Position numbers and translations under genes: made by a program
Part shown: positions 28,666 through 37,411 of the stretch, one piece after another
Position numbering within the stretch: the stretch's first letter is position 1
Layout: the number at the start of each line of letters is the position of its first letter
Source of the DNA: Halalkalibacter krulwichiae
Lineage (GTDB): Bacteria; Bacillota; Bacilli; Bacillales; Bacillaceae_D
Assembly: GCF_002109385.1 (NCBI RefSeq)
Contig: NZ_CP020814.1
Location: 2,689,501 to 2,753,500, forward strand
Direction: 5' to 3'
DNA: 64,000 nt
Notes under the pieces: model-generated
The model's database searches: none
What the model saw: only the letters and a program-made list of their open reading frames with translations
Told to the model about the DNA's origin: nothing

Positions 28666-28698
28666 GCAAGAATACTTGATAAAGTTTCTACGAAGCTA

Positions 28699-28727
28699 TT
28701 GCATTATACCATACGCTATGCTAATAT
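28699..28727 (+). promoter_or_regulatory. Candidate promoter for rpmB
   Basis: TTGCAT (28699-28704), a 17-base spacer and TAATAT (28722-28727) preceded by TGC. The hexamers are moderate; the extended -10 and the location 48 bases before the rpmB ATG favour it. Confidence 0.45.
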
Positions 28728-28775
28728 ATTCAAGTATGATTCAAGGTCTGTATTGGGAATAAGGAGGTGCATATC

Positions 28776-28964
28776 ATGGCACGTAAATGCTATATTACAG
28801 GAAAAACAGCTCGTAGCGGAAACAAGCGCTCTCACGCTCTTAATAAAACGAAGCGCCGTTGGGGTGCTAACGTTCAAAAGGTACGTATTTTAGTTGATGG
28901 GAAACCTAAACGTGTATACGTTTCTACTCGCGCACTTAAATCTGGTAAAGTAGAACGCGTTTAA
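28776..28964 (+). CDS. rpmB: 50S ribosomal protein L28
   Basis: L28 (62 residues) is a basic protein of the large subunit. [20 protein letters not shown] and the [18 protein letters not shown] segment are diagnostic. It carries no CxxC zinc pair beyond the single N-terminal cysteine. The ATG at 28776 follows GGAGG by 8 nt. It is one of three plus-strand genes and is convergent with spoVM, sharing a terminator with it, as in B. subtilis. Confidence 0.98.
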   Translation: MARKCYITGKTARSGNKRSHALNKTKRRWGANVQKVRILVDGKPKRVYVSTRALKSGKVERV

Positions 28965-29016
28965 TCGTATTTTACAAATTACCCTTTAGTTAAGAAAGGT
29001 CATACTCTCTTAATTA

Positions 29017-29048
29017 ACAAAAAAGCACCGATAATCGGTGCTTTTTTG
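29017..29048. terminator. Bidirectional terminator between rpmB and spoVM
   Basis: AAAAAAGCACCGAT pairs with ATCGGTGCTTTTTT around a tiny loop. A and T tracts on both sides let it end both rpmB and spoVM transcripts. Confidence 0.93.
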
Positions 29049-29049
29049 C

Positions 29050-29130
29050 TTACCCTTTTTTGAATGAGTTCAATACCGCCTTGACAAACCCACCTAAAAA
29101 TTTAGGTAGCTTGATCGTGTAGAATTTCAT
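29050..29130 (-). CDS. spoVM: Stage V sporulation protein M
   Basis: A 26-residue peptide, MKFYTIKLPKFLGGFVKAVL followed by NSFKKG. It matches SpoVM, the amphipathic helix that senses positive membrane curvature on the forespore and anchors the coat scaffold SpoIVA. Proline 9, which matters for this, is kept. AGGAGGAGGAGCT lies directly before the ATG. It sits between rpmB and rpe as in B. subtilis. This is the clearest sign in the window that the organism makes endospores. Confidence 0.97.
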   Translation of the reverse strand: MKFYTIKLPKFLGGFVKAVLNSFKKG

Positions 29131-29193
29131 AGCTCCTCCTCCTCAAGCGTGAATAGCCAACGGGGATAATGTTAAAGAAACTTAACTCACGAC

Positions 29194-29357
29194 CATAGGA
29201 CGTGAAGCGAAGTCGCCCTATCCTTCAAGCCATTGCTCAGACAAGAATCATGATTAGGATAAAATAATTGCCCTTTTAAACTAATATATCGAGAAGCTAA
29301 AAACTATTCCTCTTTTTTGTTCATCCTATCATAACAGCTGAGCAATTATTCTTGTCT
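29194..29357 (-). other. Structured region upstream of spoVM
   Basis: The gap between rpe and spoVM (29131-29525) holds no gene. It contains a hairpin ATAGG/CCTAT (29195-29199, 29217-29221), perfect arms AGACAAGAAT/ATTCTTGTCT (29239-29248, 29348-29357), and inner arms at 29250-29260 and 29323-29332 with one bulge. TTGCTCAG/CTGAGCAA (29233-29240, 29338-29345) is a second pairing that cannot form together with the 10-base helix. It could be a spoVM leader or a separate RNA; the strand is inferred. Confidence 0.5.
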
Positions 29358-29480
29358 CTATAAATATGCATATGCCCCATACATCAATATATGTCTATTA
29401 ATAAAGAATGTGTGTTTTAACCATAAAAACGACTAGTACACTTTTCTTGGCGAGAATACAATTTACGTCAATATATGTAA

Positions 29481-29520
29481 AAAGGTCTACAGAAAAGCGT
29501 TTCCTTTTTCTGTAGACCTC
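29481..29520 (-). terminator. Intrinsic terminator after rpe
   Basis: AGGTCTACAGAAAA (29483-29496) pairs with TTTTCTGTAGACCT (29506-29519) around a 9-base loop, directly after the rpe stop, followed by five T on the minus strand. Confidence 0.9.
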
Positions 29521-29525
29521 TTATT

Positions 29526-30170
29526 CTAACCTCTAATAGCAGCAATTGCTTCAGCTCGGTCATTCTTTCCATAAATGGCTGAACCAGCTACTAAAACATT
29601 TGCTCCAGCTTCGATACATTGCTTAGCTGTTTCGTTATTTACTCCTCCATCAACTTCTATCTCAACAGATAGTCCACGTTCTTTTACAAGTGTAGCAACC
29701 TGTTTTATTTTAGGGAGAACAGACTTGATAAAACGTTGTCCGCCAAACCCTGGATTCACTGTCATTAATAGAACTAAATCCACATCATCAATGATCGGTT
29801 CAAGCACTTCCACAGGTGTTGCAGGATTTAAAACAACTCCTGCTTTAACACCTTCGTCTTTAATAAGATGGATCGTTCGATGAAGATGACGGCATGCCTC
29901 AACATGGACAGAGATAATATCTGCACCTGCTTTTGCAAATTGAGGTATATATGTATCTGGGTTCTCGATCATTAAATGAACGTCTAATGGTAATGTTGTG
30001 ATAGGACGAATTGCTTCAACAACTAATGGACCAATTGTAATATTGGGAACAAAGTGACCGTCCATTACGTCTACATGAATATAATCAGCTCCACCTAATT
30101 CAACATCTTTAATATCTTCACCAAGTTTTGAGAAATCAGCAGAAAGAATGGAAGGGGCAATCTTAATCAT
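29526..30170 (-). CDS. rpe: Ribulose-phosphate 3-epimerase
   Basis: Rpe (214 residues) interconverts ribulose 5-phosphate and xylulose 5-phosphate in the pentose phosphate pathway. The TIM barrel shows [14 protein letters not shown] at the start, [14 protein letters not shown] (about 32), [10 protein letters not shown] (about 138) and EVDGGVN (about 174), with the metal-binding histidine and aspartate residues in place. Start overlaps the rsgA stop. In B. subtilis thiN follows; here a terminator does. Confidence 0.98.
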   Translation of the reverse strand: MIKIAPSILSADFSKLGEDIKDVELGGADYIHVDVMDGHFVPNITIGPLVVEAIRPITTLPLDVHLMIENPDTYIPQFAKAGADIISVHVEACRHLHRTIHLIKDEGVKAGVVLNPATPVEVLEPIIDDVDLVLLMTVNPGFGGQRFIKSVLPKIKQVATLVKERGLSVEIEVDGGVNNETAKQCIEAGANVLVAGSAIYGKNDRAEAIAAIRG

Positions 30171-31054
30171 TAGTCATACCTCCGTTTTTGATTTTTAATC
30201 TCATCTAAAAATTGTAAATAATGCTTCATTCTTGTTTCACTTATTTGACCATCTTCTAGCGCCGCTTTTACCGCACATTTAGGTTCGGAAGTATGAGTAC
30301 ACCCTCTAAATTTACAGTCTGCCGAAAGGCTTGCCATTTCAGGAAAACAATGACTTAGATCTTCTGCTTCTAAATCAATAAAATCAAGAGAGCTGAAGCC
30401 AGGGGTATCAGCTACAAGTCCAGCACCAATTTTTATTAACTCAACATGCCTTGTCGTATGCTTTCCACGCCCTAAATGCGATGAAATTTCATTTGTTTCT
30501 ATATTTAGATCTGGTTTCAAACTGTTAAGCAAGGAAGATTTCCCTACACCAGATTGCCCTGCGACAACCGAAATCTTCCCTTCTAAATAAGGAATCACAT
30601 CTTCTATCCCTTCGCTACTTAAAGTTGAAGTTAGAATAACATTATAGCCTATTTGCTCATATTTGATTTTAAATTGTTCAATTGTCTCTAACTTCTCCTG
30701 ATCTAACAAGTCGACTTTACTAATAATAATCAATGGCTCTATGTCATTTGCTTCAATATGAACTAGAAATCGATCTAAAAGCAACGGACTAAAGTCCGGT
30801 TCTAATGCAGAGAAAACAAGCATCGCTTGATCCACATTCGCAATAGGCGGTCGGATTAGCTCATTCTTACGTTCAAAGACGTCAAGAATGTAACCATCTG
30901 TCTTATTTTCAGCTTCAAATTCCACCTCGTCACCAACTAAAGGTTTAATTTGTCTTTTACGAAAATTCCCTCTACCGCGACATTGATATAGCTCGCCTTC
31001 TGAGTGGACATAGTAAAAACCACTTAAAGCTTTTACAATCATACCTGTTGCCAT
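30170..31054 (-). CDS. rsgA: Ribosome small-subunit GTPase RsgA (YloQ)
   Basis: RsgA (294 residues) acts in late 30S maturation. An OB-fold N-terminal domain ([21 protein letters not shown]) is followed by a circularly permuted GTPase: ISKVDLL before [14 protein letters not shown] (about 170) and [10 protein letters not shown]. The C-terminal zinc site is in [17 protein letters not shown]. The ATG follows GGGAGG by 6 nt. It belongs to the run prpC-prkC-rsgA-rpe. Confidence 0.98.
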   Translation of the reverse strand: MATGMIVKALSGFYYVHSEGELYQCRGRGNFRKRQIKPLVGDEVEFEAENKTDGYILDVFERKNELIRPPIANVDQAMLVFSALEPDFSPLLLDRFLVHIEANDIEPLIIISKVDLLDQEKLETIEQFKIKYEQIGYNVILTSTLSSEGIEDVIPYLEGKISVVAGQSGVGKSSLLNSLKPDLNIETNEISSHLGRGKHTTRHVELIKIGAGLVADTPGFSSLDFIDLEAEDLSHCFPEMASLSADCKFRGCTHTSEPKCAVKAALEDGQISETRMKHYLQFLDEIKNQKRRYD

Positions 31055-31114
31055 GCATAACCTCCCGTTTAATCTGAGACAGCAAGCGTAAGTTGCCTTG
31101 CTGTCATTTCATCG

Positions 31115-33151
31115 TTAGAATGTGTATGGATTCGATTCTCTAACTAACTCATTGTTGACAAAAACTTTATACTTAGCGCTTTGTGAAGGACTAACGAGCA
31201 GCTCAAATGAATACTCTTTTGTTTGTGTAATTGTTTCTTCCATAAATACTTGTTCTTTTCCCTCTGTTGAGGCATCACTATACACGATACGAATATCAAA
31301 TTCTCTTCCTGCTTCACGATCCTGTTCAGATACACCAACTGGCAAATTAATTTGTATGACTCGAGTTCGTTCTTCCTCTGGCTCTGGATCAGGGGTTGGT
31401 TCTGGTTCTTGACGTGGCTCCGGTCCTTTTGATAGGACAATTGTGACATTATCCCCTCTATCTAACATTGACGACGGAGCTGGTGATTGTCGGATGACAC
31501 GGCCTGCCTCTACTCGACTTGAGTATTCCGTTTCAAATCGTCCTGTTAAACCCACATCATTTAAATAAGTCCGAACATTGGTCTCCTGTTCATTTTCAAG
31601 ATTCCTTAGCTGTATCTGAGCAGCTACGCTATATGTTAGGTAAATTGTTGTTTCTTCTGCAATAACGCGCGTACCCTCACTAGGCTCTTGTTGTAATACG
31701 GTTCCAGGGTCAGAATCAGATTCCCTCTCTGAAGTACTTATATCAAAGTTTAAATTTCTTAACAACCTTTCAGCTTCAGTTACCGGCATTCCAACATAAT
31801 TATCAAGCTCAACCTCATCTCTTCCTTCACTAACGAACAATTTCACAACAGAGTTTTCTTTTACTGTTGTCTCAGGAACTGGATTTTGCCGCACAACATG
31901 ATTGGCAGGGATCGTATCATCATCTACATCTTCACGTTCAACTCGTAATCCATCCCCTTCTAAAATAGCCTGAGCCTCTTCAAAAGGTAGTTCACGAACA
32001 TCCTGAACCACGACCTCATCCACTCTAAATACACTAGGAAGTAAAGCAAATGCAGCTACAATTGCACCAACTAAGATAAGTAATACCAACGTTATAATAA
32101 CGGGCCATTTCTTCTTCTTTCCTTTTTTGTTTGGCTCTTTATTTTTCTTTTTCTCACTTGCTTCATCAGGAATCGAAGGTACAGAAACAGGTGAAACAGC
32201 ATGCTTTTTCACTGGATTCATTTCAACCGTTTTGTCTAGATCCACGTCTTCGGCTTTATGATTACGAATAATCGGAATTGCCTTCGTCGCTTCCTCATCC
32301 TCAGTTAAAGAAAAGGGGGCTTCATTTATTCGATCAGGGCTTAAAGCTGTTGCCACATCCTCTTCCATTTCCTGGACATTAACATAACGTTTTGTTGGAT
32401 CTTTAACAGTGGCTTTACATATTATGTTTTCAATACTTTGCGGCAACGAAGGGATACGTTCTTTTGCAGATGGCACGTCACTTTGCAAATGCTTAATCGC
32501 AATAGAGACAGCTGTATCTCCTGAAAAAGGGAGTTCCCCTGTGACCATTTCATAAAAGACAATCCCTAAAGAATAAATATCGGATTTATATGTCACATGA
32601 CCGCCACGAGCTTGTTCAGGTGACAAATAATGAACGGATCCCATAACCGAATTTGTATGAGTAATCGTAGCAGCTGAGATTGCACGCGCAATCCCAAAGT
32701 CAGTAATTTTAACTATTCCCTCATGACTTATTAATATATTATGGGGCTTTATATCTCGATGGATAATATGATTGGCATGAGAATGCTCAAGTGCTCCTAA
32801 CATTTGCTGCATATAATCAATGCAGTCATCAACAGGGAGAGGACCATTAGATTGGATTAGTTCTTTTAATGTCTGTCCTTCAACATACTCCATTACTATG
32901 TAATACGTATTTCCCTCTTCACCTACATCGTAAATACTAACAATATTCGGATGAGCTAAACTTGTGGCAGCTTGTGCTTCTCTTCTAAACCTTTTTATAA
33001 ACTGTTCATCATCAGAAAATTGAGGCTGCAAAACCTTAACAGCAACATGACGGTCTAAAATGACATCGAGCGCTTTAAAAACATTTGCCATTCCTCCGCC
33101 ACCAATGGTTTCAAGGATCTGATAACGCCCACTTATTCTTTGTCCAATCAT
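31115..33151 (-). CDS. prkC: Serine/threonine protein kinase PrkC with PASTA domains
   Basis: PrkC (678 residues) is a membrane kinase that responds to peptidoglycan fragments; in B. subtilis it promotes spore germination and regulates cell wall metabolism. The kinase domain (about 10-270) has GGGGMANVFKA, catalytic HRDIKPHNIL (about 134) and DFGIARA with an activation loop TITHTNSVMGS. A basic stretch (KKKNKEPNKKGKKKK) and one membrane helix (about 350-372) come next, then three PASTA repeats and an extra C-terminal domain. It overlaps prpC by 4 nt. Confidence 0.98.
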   Translation of the reverse strand: MIGQRISGRYQILETIGGGGMANVFKALDVILDRHVAVKVLQPQFSDDEQFIKRFRREAQAATSLAHPNIVSIYDVGEEGNTYYIVMEYVEGQTLKELIQSNGPLPVDDCIDYMQQMLGALEHSHANHIIHRDIKPHNILISHEGIVKITDFGIARAISAATITHTNSVMGSVHYLSPEQARGGHVTYKSDIYSLGIVFYEMVTGELPFSGDTAVSIAIKHLQSDVPSAKERIPSLPQSIENIICKATVKDPTKRYVNVQEMEEDVATALSPDRINEAPFSLTEDEEATKAIPIIRNHKAEDVDLDKTVEMNPVKKHAVSPVSVPSIPDEASEKKKNKEPNKKGKKKKWPVIITLVLLILVGAIVAAFALLPSVFRVDEVVVQDVRELPFEEAQAILEGDGLRVEREDVDDDTIPANHVVRQNPVPETTVKENSVVKLFVSEGRDEVELDNYVGMPVTEAERLLRNLNFDISTSERESDSDPGTVLQQEPSEGTRVIAEETTIYLTYSVAAQIQLRNLENEQETNVRTYLNDVGLTGRFETEYSSRVEAGRVIRQSPAPSSMLDRGDNVTIVLSKGPEPRQEPEPTPDPEPEEERTRVIQINLPVGVSEQDREAGREFDIRIVYSDASTEGKEQVFMEETITQTKEYSFELLVSPSQSAKYKVFVNNELVRESNPYTF

Positions 33152-33888
33152 CTAACTAATCCTCCGTACTGGACAATTGCTACTGAAATGTTATCTTCAC
33201 CGCCGCGCTCGTTCGCAAGGTTAATCAATTGCTCTGCTTTTCCACTTATGGAAAGATCTTTTTGTAAATAGGATTTCAAGTCCTCAGCTGACAATTTATT
33301 AGTTAGTCCATCAGAACATAATAAAATCAACTGATTTTCTTCTACTTGCAATGTTTTCACATCAACTTTGATGTCTTTTTCTGTCCCAAGTGCCCGTAAA
33401 AGCACATTTCTTCTAGGATGGTGCTCTGCTTCCTCTTCAGAAATTTGTCCATTTCGAACTAGTTCTTGGACGAGGGAATGATCGTTTGTTTTTAAATGAA
33501 AACCAAATTCATTGAATACATAAGCACGACTATCACCAATATGTCCAATTGTAATAAACTCCTCTGTACAAAGTGCTATTACTAATGTCGTACCCATGCC
33601 ATAGCATTCTTCATGTTGCTTCGCATGCGAATATAATTTGTCATTAAGCTTCTTAAAATGGTCTTTCATCCATTCCTCAGCCTCTACAACAGAACTTATT
33701 TCGAGCTTATCCTCCCAAAGTTGGCGAAAATAATCCGTTGTCATCGTGCTTGCTACATCTCCAGCCCGATGTCCCCCCATACCATCAGCGACAACCGCTA
33801 ACACACCTAGTTCATTCTTAAATATCCCACCACTATCCTCATTGTGAGATCGTACTTTTCCTACATCTGTTTGAAAGATAAATTCCAT
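33148..33888 (-). CDS. prpC: PP2C-type protein phosphatase PrpC
   Basis: PrpC (246 residues) removes phosphate from targets of PrkC. The metal-binding aspartates of the PPM family are visible in VRSHNEDSGG, VADGMGGHRAGD, GHIGDSRAYV, CSDGLTN and EDNISVAIV. Translation is coupled to prkC through an ATGA overlap. The pair is a standard signalling module of Bacillota. Confidence 0.98.
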   Translation of the reverse strand: MEFIFQTDVGKVRSHNEDSGGIFKNELGVLAVVADGMGGHRAGDVASTMTTDYFRQLWEDKLEISSVVEAEEWMKDHFKKLNDKLYSHAKQHEECYGMGTTLVIALCTEEFITIGHIGDSRAYVFNEFGFHLKTNDHSLVQELVRNGQISEEEAEHHPRRNVLLRALGTEKDIKVDVKTLQVEENQLILLCSDGLTNKLSAEDLKSYLQKDLSISGKAEQLINLANERGGEDNISVAIVQYGGLVR

Positions 33889-33897
33889 GTATACTTA

Positions 33898-34986
33898 TCA
33901 CCTCGTCTCTTCTTTCCGCTCCTTTGCACGAAGCTGTCCGCACGCTGCATCAATATCATGACCTTGCTCTCGTCGAATCGTTACATTCACATTACGCTTT
34001 TTAAGAACTTTTTCAAATGCGAAGATTTGATTTTTAGGCGTACGTACATAATCACGTTCAAGTACGTAATTGACCGGAATCAAATTCACATGGCATTTTA
34101 CTCCTTTAATGAGATCAGCTAATTGTTCAGCATGTTCCTCTTGATCATTAACCCCACCAAATAGACCATATTCAAATGTTACACGTCTTCCAGTTGTTTC
34201 AATATAATAACGAATCGAATCCATTAGTTTTGGTAATGGCCAAGCCCGGTTGACCGGCATCAACTTACTTCTTATTTCTGTCGTTGGTGCATGAAGCGAA
34301 ATAGCAAAATTGATTTGTAACTTTTCATCTGCGAACTTGTAGATTTTTGGTACAACCCCACTAGTTGATACGGTAATGTGTCTAGCACCAATATTTAAAC
34401 CTTTTTCATGATTAATCGTTTTTAAGAAAGGAACAAGCTCGTCATAATTATCAAAAGGCTCACCGATTCCCATTACAACGACTGAACTTACCCGTTCTTC
34501 AACTTCATCCATTGCTCTTTGGGATTCTAATACTTGAGCAACGATTTCACCAGCTTCTAAATTCCGTTTCAATCCCCCTAAAGTCGAGGCACAAAATGTA
34601 CACCCTAAACGACATCCTACCTGAGTTGTCACACACACACTGTTTCCATAATCGTGACGCATTACAACCGTTTCAATCGAATACCCATCATGTAATTCAA
34701 ACAAAAACTTGACTGTACCATCAGACGATTCTTGTCTAGTGACAATTTTTAAATTTGTTAAGATAAACGAATTCGACAACTTTTCTCTTAATTCCTTCGA
34801 GAGATTCGACATCTCTTCAAAATCAGTCACTCGCTTTTTATACAACCAATCAAAAATTTGCCCTGCTCTAAACTTCGGCTCATTTTGTTCCATCAACCAA
34901 TCTTGAAGCTCTTCAAATTGAAGTGAATAAATTGAAGGAAGTCGATCTGTATTAGGTCGTTTACTTGTTGTTTTTAATTGTTCCAT
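33898..34986 (-). CDS. rlmN: Dual-specificity rRNA/tRNA methyltransferase RlmN
   Basis: RlmN (362 residues) is a radical SAM enzyme that methylates C2 of A2503 in 23S rRNA and A37 of some tRNAs. The cluster motif CRLGCTFC (Cx3Cx2C) is near residue 120, the GGEP-like loop appears as GIGEPFDN, and the second catalytic cysteine is in DIDAACGQL at the C-terminus. I place the start at the ATG at 34986, 10 nt after AAAGGA; a GTG 9 bases upstream touches the ribosome binding site. Confidence 0.97.
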   Translation of the reverse strand: MEQLKTTSKRPNTDRLPSIYSLQFEELQDWLMEQNEPKFRAGQIFDWLYKKRVTDFEEMSNLSKELREKLSNSFILTNLKIVTRQESSDGTVKFLFELHDGYSIETVVMRHDYGNSVCVTTQVGCRLGCTFCASTLGGLKRNLEAGEIVAQVLESQRAMDEVEERVSSVVVMGIGEPFDNYDELVPFLKTINHEKGLNIGARHITVSTSGVVPKIYKFADEKLQINFAISLHAPTTEIRSKLMPVNRAWPLPKLMDSIRYYIETTGRRVTFEYGLFGGVNDQEEHAEQLADLIKGVKCHVNLIPVNYVLERDYVRTPKNQIFAFEKVLKKRNVNVTIRREQGHDIDAACGQLRAKERKEETR

Positions 34987-35010
34987 CGTTCGCACATCCT
35001 TTTAGTTCCG

Positions 35011-36357
35011 TTAATTTTTTATAAGACTAGCAATAAAGAACCCATCTGTGTGAAAGTCCTGAGGCAAAATCGTAATCATGCCATCTTTATAATGCTTAGA
35101 GCTTTTCGCTTTTTCTGGAAGTCTTTCAATCAAGGTCTTGTCCAACTGAAAATCAGGATGCCTGTCTAAAAAGGATTGTACTACCTTCTCATTCTCATCT
35201 TTATCCACCGTACATGTACTATAAACTAGTGTTCCACCAGTCTTTAAAAGCGGTGCAACCTCATTTAAAATTGAACTTTGAATTTCTTTAATAGCCTCGA
35301 CATCTTTTAATTGTTTCGACCATTTTATATCTGGCTTTCTTCTTATTACACCAAATCCACTACAAGGAGCATCTATTAATACACGATCGAATTGTTTGCC
35401 ATTCATATGCATCTTTAATTTCCGAGCATCGGTGGCCTCTGCTTTTATACTAGTTAAACCAAGACGATTTGCCTGCTCACGGATCAACTTCACTTTATGT
35501 TCATGTAAATCAAATGAGAAAACCTCTCCACGATCGTTCATTTGCTCGGCAATATGTGTGGATTTCCCACCTGGTGCTGCACAAGTATCCAGAACTTCCA
35601 TACCTTCTTTTACTCCTAACGCTCTCCCTACAAGCATGGAACTCTCATCTTGAGCCGTTACGATCCCTTCCAAATAAGCAGACGTTTGAAAAACATTTCC
35701 TTTTTCAATAATAAGCGCATCCTCTGAAAGCTCTCCAAATCGAGCTTGTACCCCTTCTACTTGTAATCTTTCTAAGGCTTGTTCGACTGTTGATTTGACT
35801 TGATTAACACGAACGGTTACATGTGGAGGAATTAAGCTTGACTCACACATTTCTTTAGTAATTTCCGTACCATATTGTTCAACCCAACGCTGAACAAGCC
35901 AAATAGGAAAGCTTGTCTCGATTGCGATTTGTTCAATACTGCTTTGGCCTTTATCAATCGTTGGCACCCCTTGACGAATTAATGATCGTAAAACGCCATT
36001 TACCATTCCACTAATCCCTTTATGACCTCTCTTCTTAGCAATCGTAACAGCTTCATGAACGATCGCCCTTTCAGGAATCCGATCCAAATAGACTAATTGA
36101 TAAACCGATAAACGTAATAATACTCTTACCCAATCATTTAATGAATGAACACCTTTTTTCACAAAATAGTTCAAATAATAATCGAGTGTATCTCTACGTT
36201 GAATCGTTCCGTAAACAATCTCAGTAAGCAAACCAACATCTCTTGGATCTAAATTAGCCCGTTTCACCGTTTGATTTAAAAGAAGATTGCTATAAGCTTG
36301 ATGTTTCTCAATTTGTAATAATACTTCCAGTGCTACTTCTCTAACCGGCTTACTCAT
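35011..36357 (-). CDS. rsmB: 16S rRNA (cytosine-C5)-methyltransferase RsmB (Sun)
   Basis: RsmB (448 residues) methylates C967 of 16S rRNA. An N-terminal NusB-like RNA-binding domain ([20 protein letters not shown]) is followed by the SAM domain: [14 protein letters not shown] (about 258), and the two cysteines of the m5C mechanism in [15 protein letters not shown] and [12 protein letters not shown]. The ATG overlaps the fmt stop by 8 nt. Confidence 0.97.
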   Translation of the reverse strand: MSKPVREVALEVLLQIEKHQAYSNLLLNQTVKRANLDPRDVGLLTEIVYGTIQRRDTLDYYLNYFVKKGVHSLNDWVRVLLRLSVYQLVYLDRIPERAIVHEAVTIAKKRGHKGISGMVNGVLRSLIRQGVPTIDKGQSSIEQIAIETSFPIWLVQRWVEQYGTEITKEMCESSLIPPHVTVRVNQVKSTVEQALERLQVEGVQARFGELSEDALIIEKGNVFQTSAYLEGIVTAQDESSMLVGRALGVKEGMEVLDTCAAPGGKSTHIAEQMNDRGEVFSFDLHEHKVKLIREQANRLGLTSIKAEATDARKLKMHMNGKQFDRVLIDAPCSGFGVIRRKPDIKWSKQLKDVEAIKEIQSSILNEVAPLLKTGGTLVYSTCTVDKDENEKVVQSFLDRHPDFQLDKTLIERLPEKAKSSKHYKDGMITILPQDFHTDGFFIASLIKN

Positions 36358-37300
36358 TTGTATCTCCTAATTGAACTCCAACTGTTAATTGAGACCCTGC
36401 CCCTCTAATAAAAGAATCTGCTGTCATTTTCTTTTTCCCTGAAGGCTGAAGTTCAGTAATTTTTATCGCAGTGTCACTTCCCGTTGCTACAACGAAGCCA
36501 TCAGCGTCAATACGTTCAATGACTCCTGGCTTTTGTTCTTGTGTCGACTTAACTTTTTCGCCCCACCATACTTTTAATGGTTTGCCTTCTAACAATGTAT
36601 AAGCAACTGGCCATGGATGGAGACCACGAATTTGATTATAAAGGCTTTCTCCAGAACGGGTCCAATCTAGCAACTCCATTTCTCTCGAAATATTCCGCGC
36701 AAAAGTTACCTTTGCTTCATCTTGTGGTTGAGGCTGTATAGCTCCGCTTATTAAGCCAGGAATCGTTTCGATTAATAACTTAGCTCCAGAGCTACTTAAT
36801 TTGTCATGCATTGTTCCAACATGATCATTCTCATCAATCGGAACTCGAACTTGTGAAAGCATATCGCCAGCATCCAATTTTTCAACCATATACATAATGG
36901 TAACCCCTGCTTCTTTTTGACCATCAATAATTGCTTGATGGATTGGTGCTCCTCCTCGATATTCAGGCAGTAAGGATGCATGTACATTGATACAGCCATA
37001 CTTTGGAGCATCAAGCAATTCTTTCGGTAAAATTTGTCCAAAAGCCGCTGTTATAATCAGATCCGGATCATAGGCTAAAACTTTTTCAATCTCCATTGGC
37101 TCTTTTATCTTCTCAGGCTGCAATACAGCAATCTTGTGTTTTTCTGCTTCAACCTTAACCGGCGGTGGCGTTAAAACACGCTTTCTGCCAACTGGTCGAT
37201 CTGGTTGCGTCACAACTGCAACGATATCATAGCCCTCACTTATTAAGTTACTCAATACAGGAACAGAAAAATCAGGAGTTCCCATAAAAACAATTTTCAT
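36350..37300 (-). CDS. fmt: Methionyl-tRNA formyltransferase
   Basis: Fmt (316 residues) formylates the methionine on initiator tRNA. The catalytic formyltransferase core shows [11 protein letters not shown] at the start, [18 protein letters not shown] (about residue 107) and the SLL/G loop; the C-terminal barrel domain ends the protein. The ATG at 37300 follows GGAAGGTGGG by 7 nt; 7 extra in-frame codons upstream are unlikely. The deformylase gene def, which usually precedes fmt, is not here. Confidence 0.97.
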   Translation of the reverse strand: MKIVFMGTPDFSVPVLSNLISEGYDIVAVVTQPDRPVGRKRVLTPPPVKVEAEKHKIAVLQPEKIKEPMEIEKVLAYDPDLIITAAFGQILPKELLDAPKYGCINVHASLLPEYRGGAPIHQAIIDGQKEAGVTIMYMVEKLDAGDMLSQVRVPIDENDHVGTMHDKLSSSGAKLLIETIPGLISGAIQPQPQDEAKVTFARNISREMELLDWTRSGESLYNQIRGLHPWPVAYTLLEGKPLKVWWGEKVKSTQEQKPGVIERIDADGFVVATGSDTAIKITELQPSGKKKMTADSFIRGAGSQLTVGVQLGDTNE

Positions 37301-37377
37301 GTTATTGCCCACCTTCCACATACTAATTAAACGATTTTCTATGTATTTTCTATATTTTTTATAAACAACTGTTAACG

Positions 37378-37411
37378 AGTTTCTAAAAAGGTTAAACCCT
37401 TCTTAGAAACT
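37378..37411 (-). terminator. Hairpin after priA
   Basis: AGTTTCTAA-AAGG pairs with CCTT-TTAGAAACT over about 14 pairs, starting at the base after the priA stop. No T run follows, so it may be an RNA-stabilising stem or weak terminator between priA and fmt. The remaining 77 bases before fmt are AT-rich. Confidence 0.55.

Noticed and set aside
28441..28893. 150-codon open frame on the plus strand over the yloU-rpmB region
   Set aside because: It overlaps yloU antisense, contains promoter sequence, and runs through rpmB in another frame; no ribosome binding site or family match.
29370..29400. Sigma-E-like CATACAT on the plus strand near 29378
   Set aside because: It points away from spoVM towards rpe antisense, and no matching -35 is clear.
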